DNA of 21,380 bases from UBA287 sp034190325 (GTDB taxonomy: Archaea > Thermoplasmatota > UBA186 > UBA287), in the NCBI GenBank assembly GCA_034190325.1, contig JAXHST010000091.1:1-21380 (forward strand), given 5' to 3'. Of this stretch, positions 21,195 through 21,380 are shown one piece after another (the stretch's first letter is position 1; the number at the start of each line of letters is the position of its first letter). The notes beneath the pieces are model-generated. The model was not told where the DNA came from. It did not search any database and saw only the letters and a list, made by a program, of their open reading frames with translations. Both the position numbers and the translations under genes were made by a program.

Positions 21195-21380
21195 GAATAA
21201 AGAAAATCCCTGCAATACATTTGCATTCTCACCAGTTACATTCTTTCCTCTCCATAACATCCGTCCTTACAATAGTGACTCTGAAAAATTTGCTATCTGC
21301 TCAATATATCCGGAAAAGAGGAATCTACAAATATTAAAAATATTGCAGGTGCTGTTCCGCGTGTCTCCAGTTAAGCACAG
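21195..21380. other. Intergenic tail
   Basis: No gene is visible on either strand. AATATT-AAA-AATATT near 21330 is AT-rich and could be part of a promoter for a gene beyond the window. Confidence 0.4.

Noticed and set aside
1..21380. tRNA genes or a CRISPR array
   Set aside because: No cloverleaf with a conserved T-arm was found in the gaps, and there are no regularly spaced direct repeats; the only strong direct repeat is the two-copy 43-mer.

Overview
The window reads as a chromosomal segment of an anaerobic archaeon, most likely a euryarchaeote. Archaeal markers seen directly are ribosomal protein S17e, an archaeal-style RNase P RNA, the KEOPS subunits Kae1 and Bud32, a Dph6-type diphthamide synthetase, and TATA boxes placed about 25 bases ahead of start codons. 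The anaerobic lifestyle is inferred from three 2-oxoacid:ferredoxin oxidoreductases plus a superoxide reductase and a rubrerythrin. I cannot place it to order level; codon use favours AUA and AGA/AGG.

Layout. (1) 127-2640, + strand: a MacB/LolD-type ABC ATPase, its FtsX/MacB-like permease, and a translationally coupled small membrane protein with six cysteines. (2) 2943-5674, - strand: an apparent operon of a degenerate TraB-like protein, Kae1, and an unusual protein in which a HAD-phosphatase domain is fused to the N-terminus of the Bud32 kinase. (3) 5836-6850, + strand: a rubrerythrin with a signal peptide and a superoxide reductase, each preceded by a copy of the same 43-bp leader/promoter. 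(4) 6898-9365, + strand: a two-gene 2-oxoacid:ferredoxin oxidoreductase (fused gamma-alpha, then beta), ending tail-to-tail over a TPR protein on the - strand (9346-10659). (5) 10724-11955: S17e, RNase P RNA and a canonical TraB-family protein. (6) 11994-14574: an accessory-looking stretch with a secreted alpha/beta hydrolase, a decayed IS5-type transposase remnant carrying a cluster of perfect dyads, and a UPF0104/LPG-synthase-like membrane protein. (7) 14803-21194, + strand: a tightly packed nine-gene run with two complete gamma-delta-alpha-beta oxidoreductases in tandem (pyruvate-type, then 2-oxoisovalerate-type), ending with dph6.

How the parts fit. The oxidoreductases would turn pyruvate, branched-chain and other 2-oxoacids into acyl-CoA, CO2 and reduced ferredoxin, typical of peptide or amino-acid fermentation or of anabolic reversal. 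Their clusters are oxygen-sensitive, which suits the neighbouring superoxide/peroxide defence pair. The KEOPS, S17e, RNase P and Dph6 genes are translation or RNA-maturation functions. First genes of transcription units tend to have a TATA box about 25 nt before the start (leaderless or nearly so), while internal genes carry Shine-Dalgarno sequences and ATGA overlaps.

The most unusual items are the HAD-Bud32 fusion, the catalytically stripped TraB-like gene beside Kae1, the duplicated leader in front of the two oxidative-stress genes, and the exported rubrerythrin.
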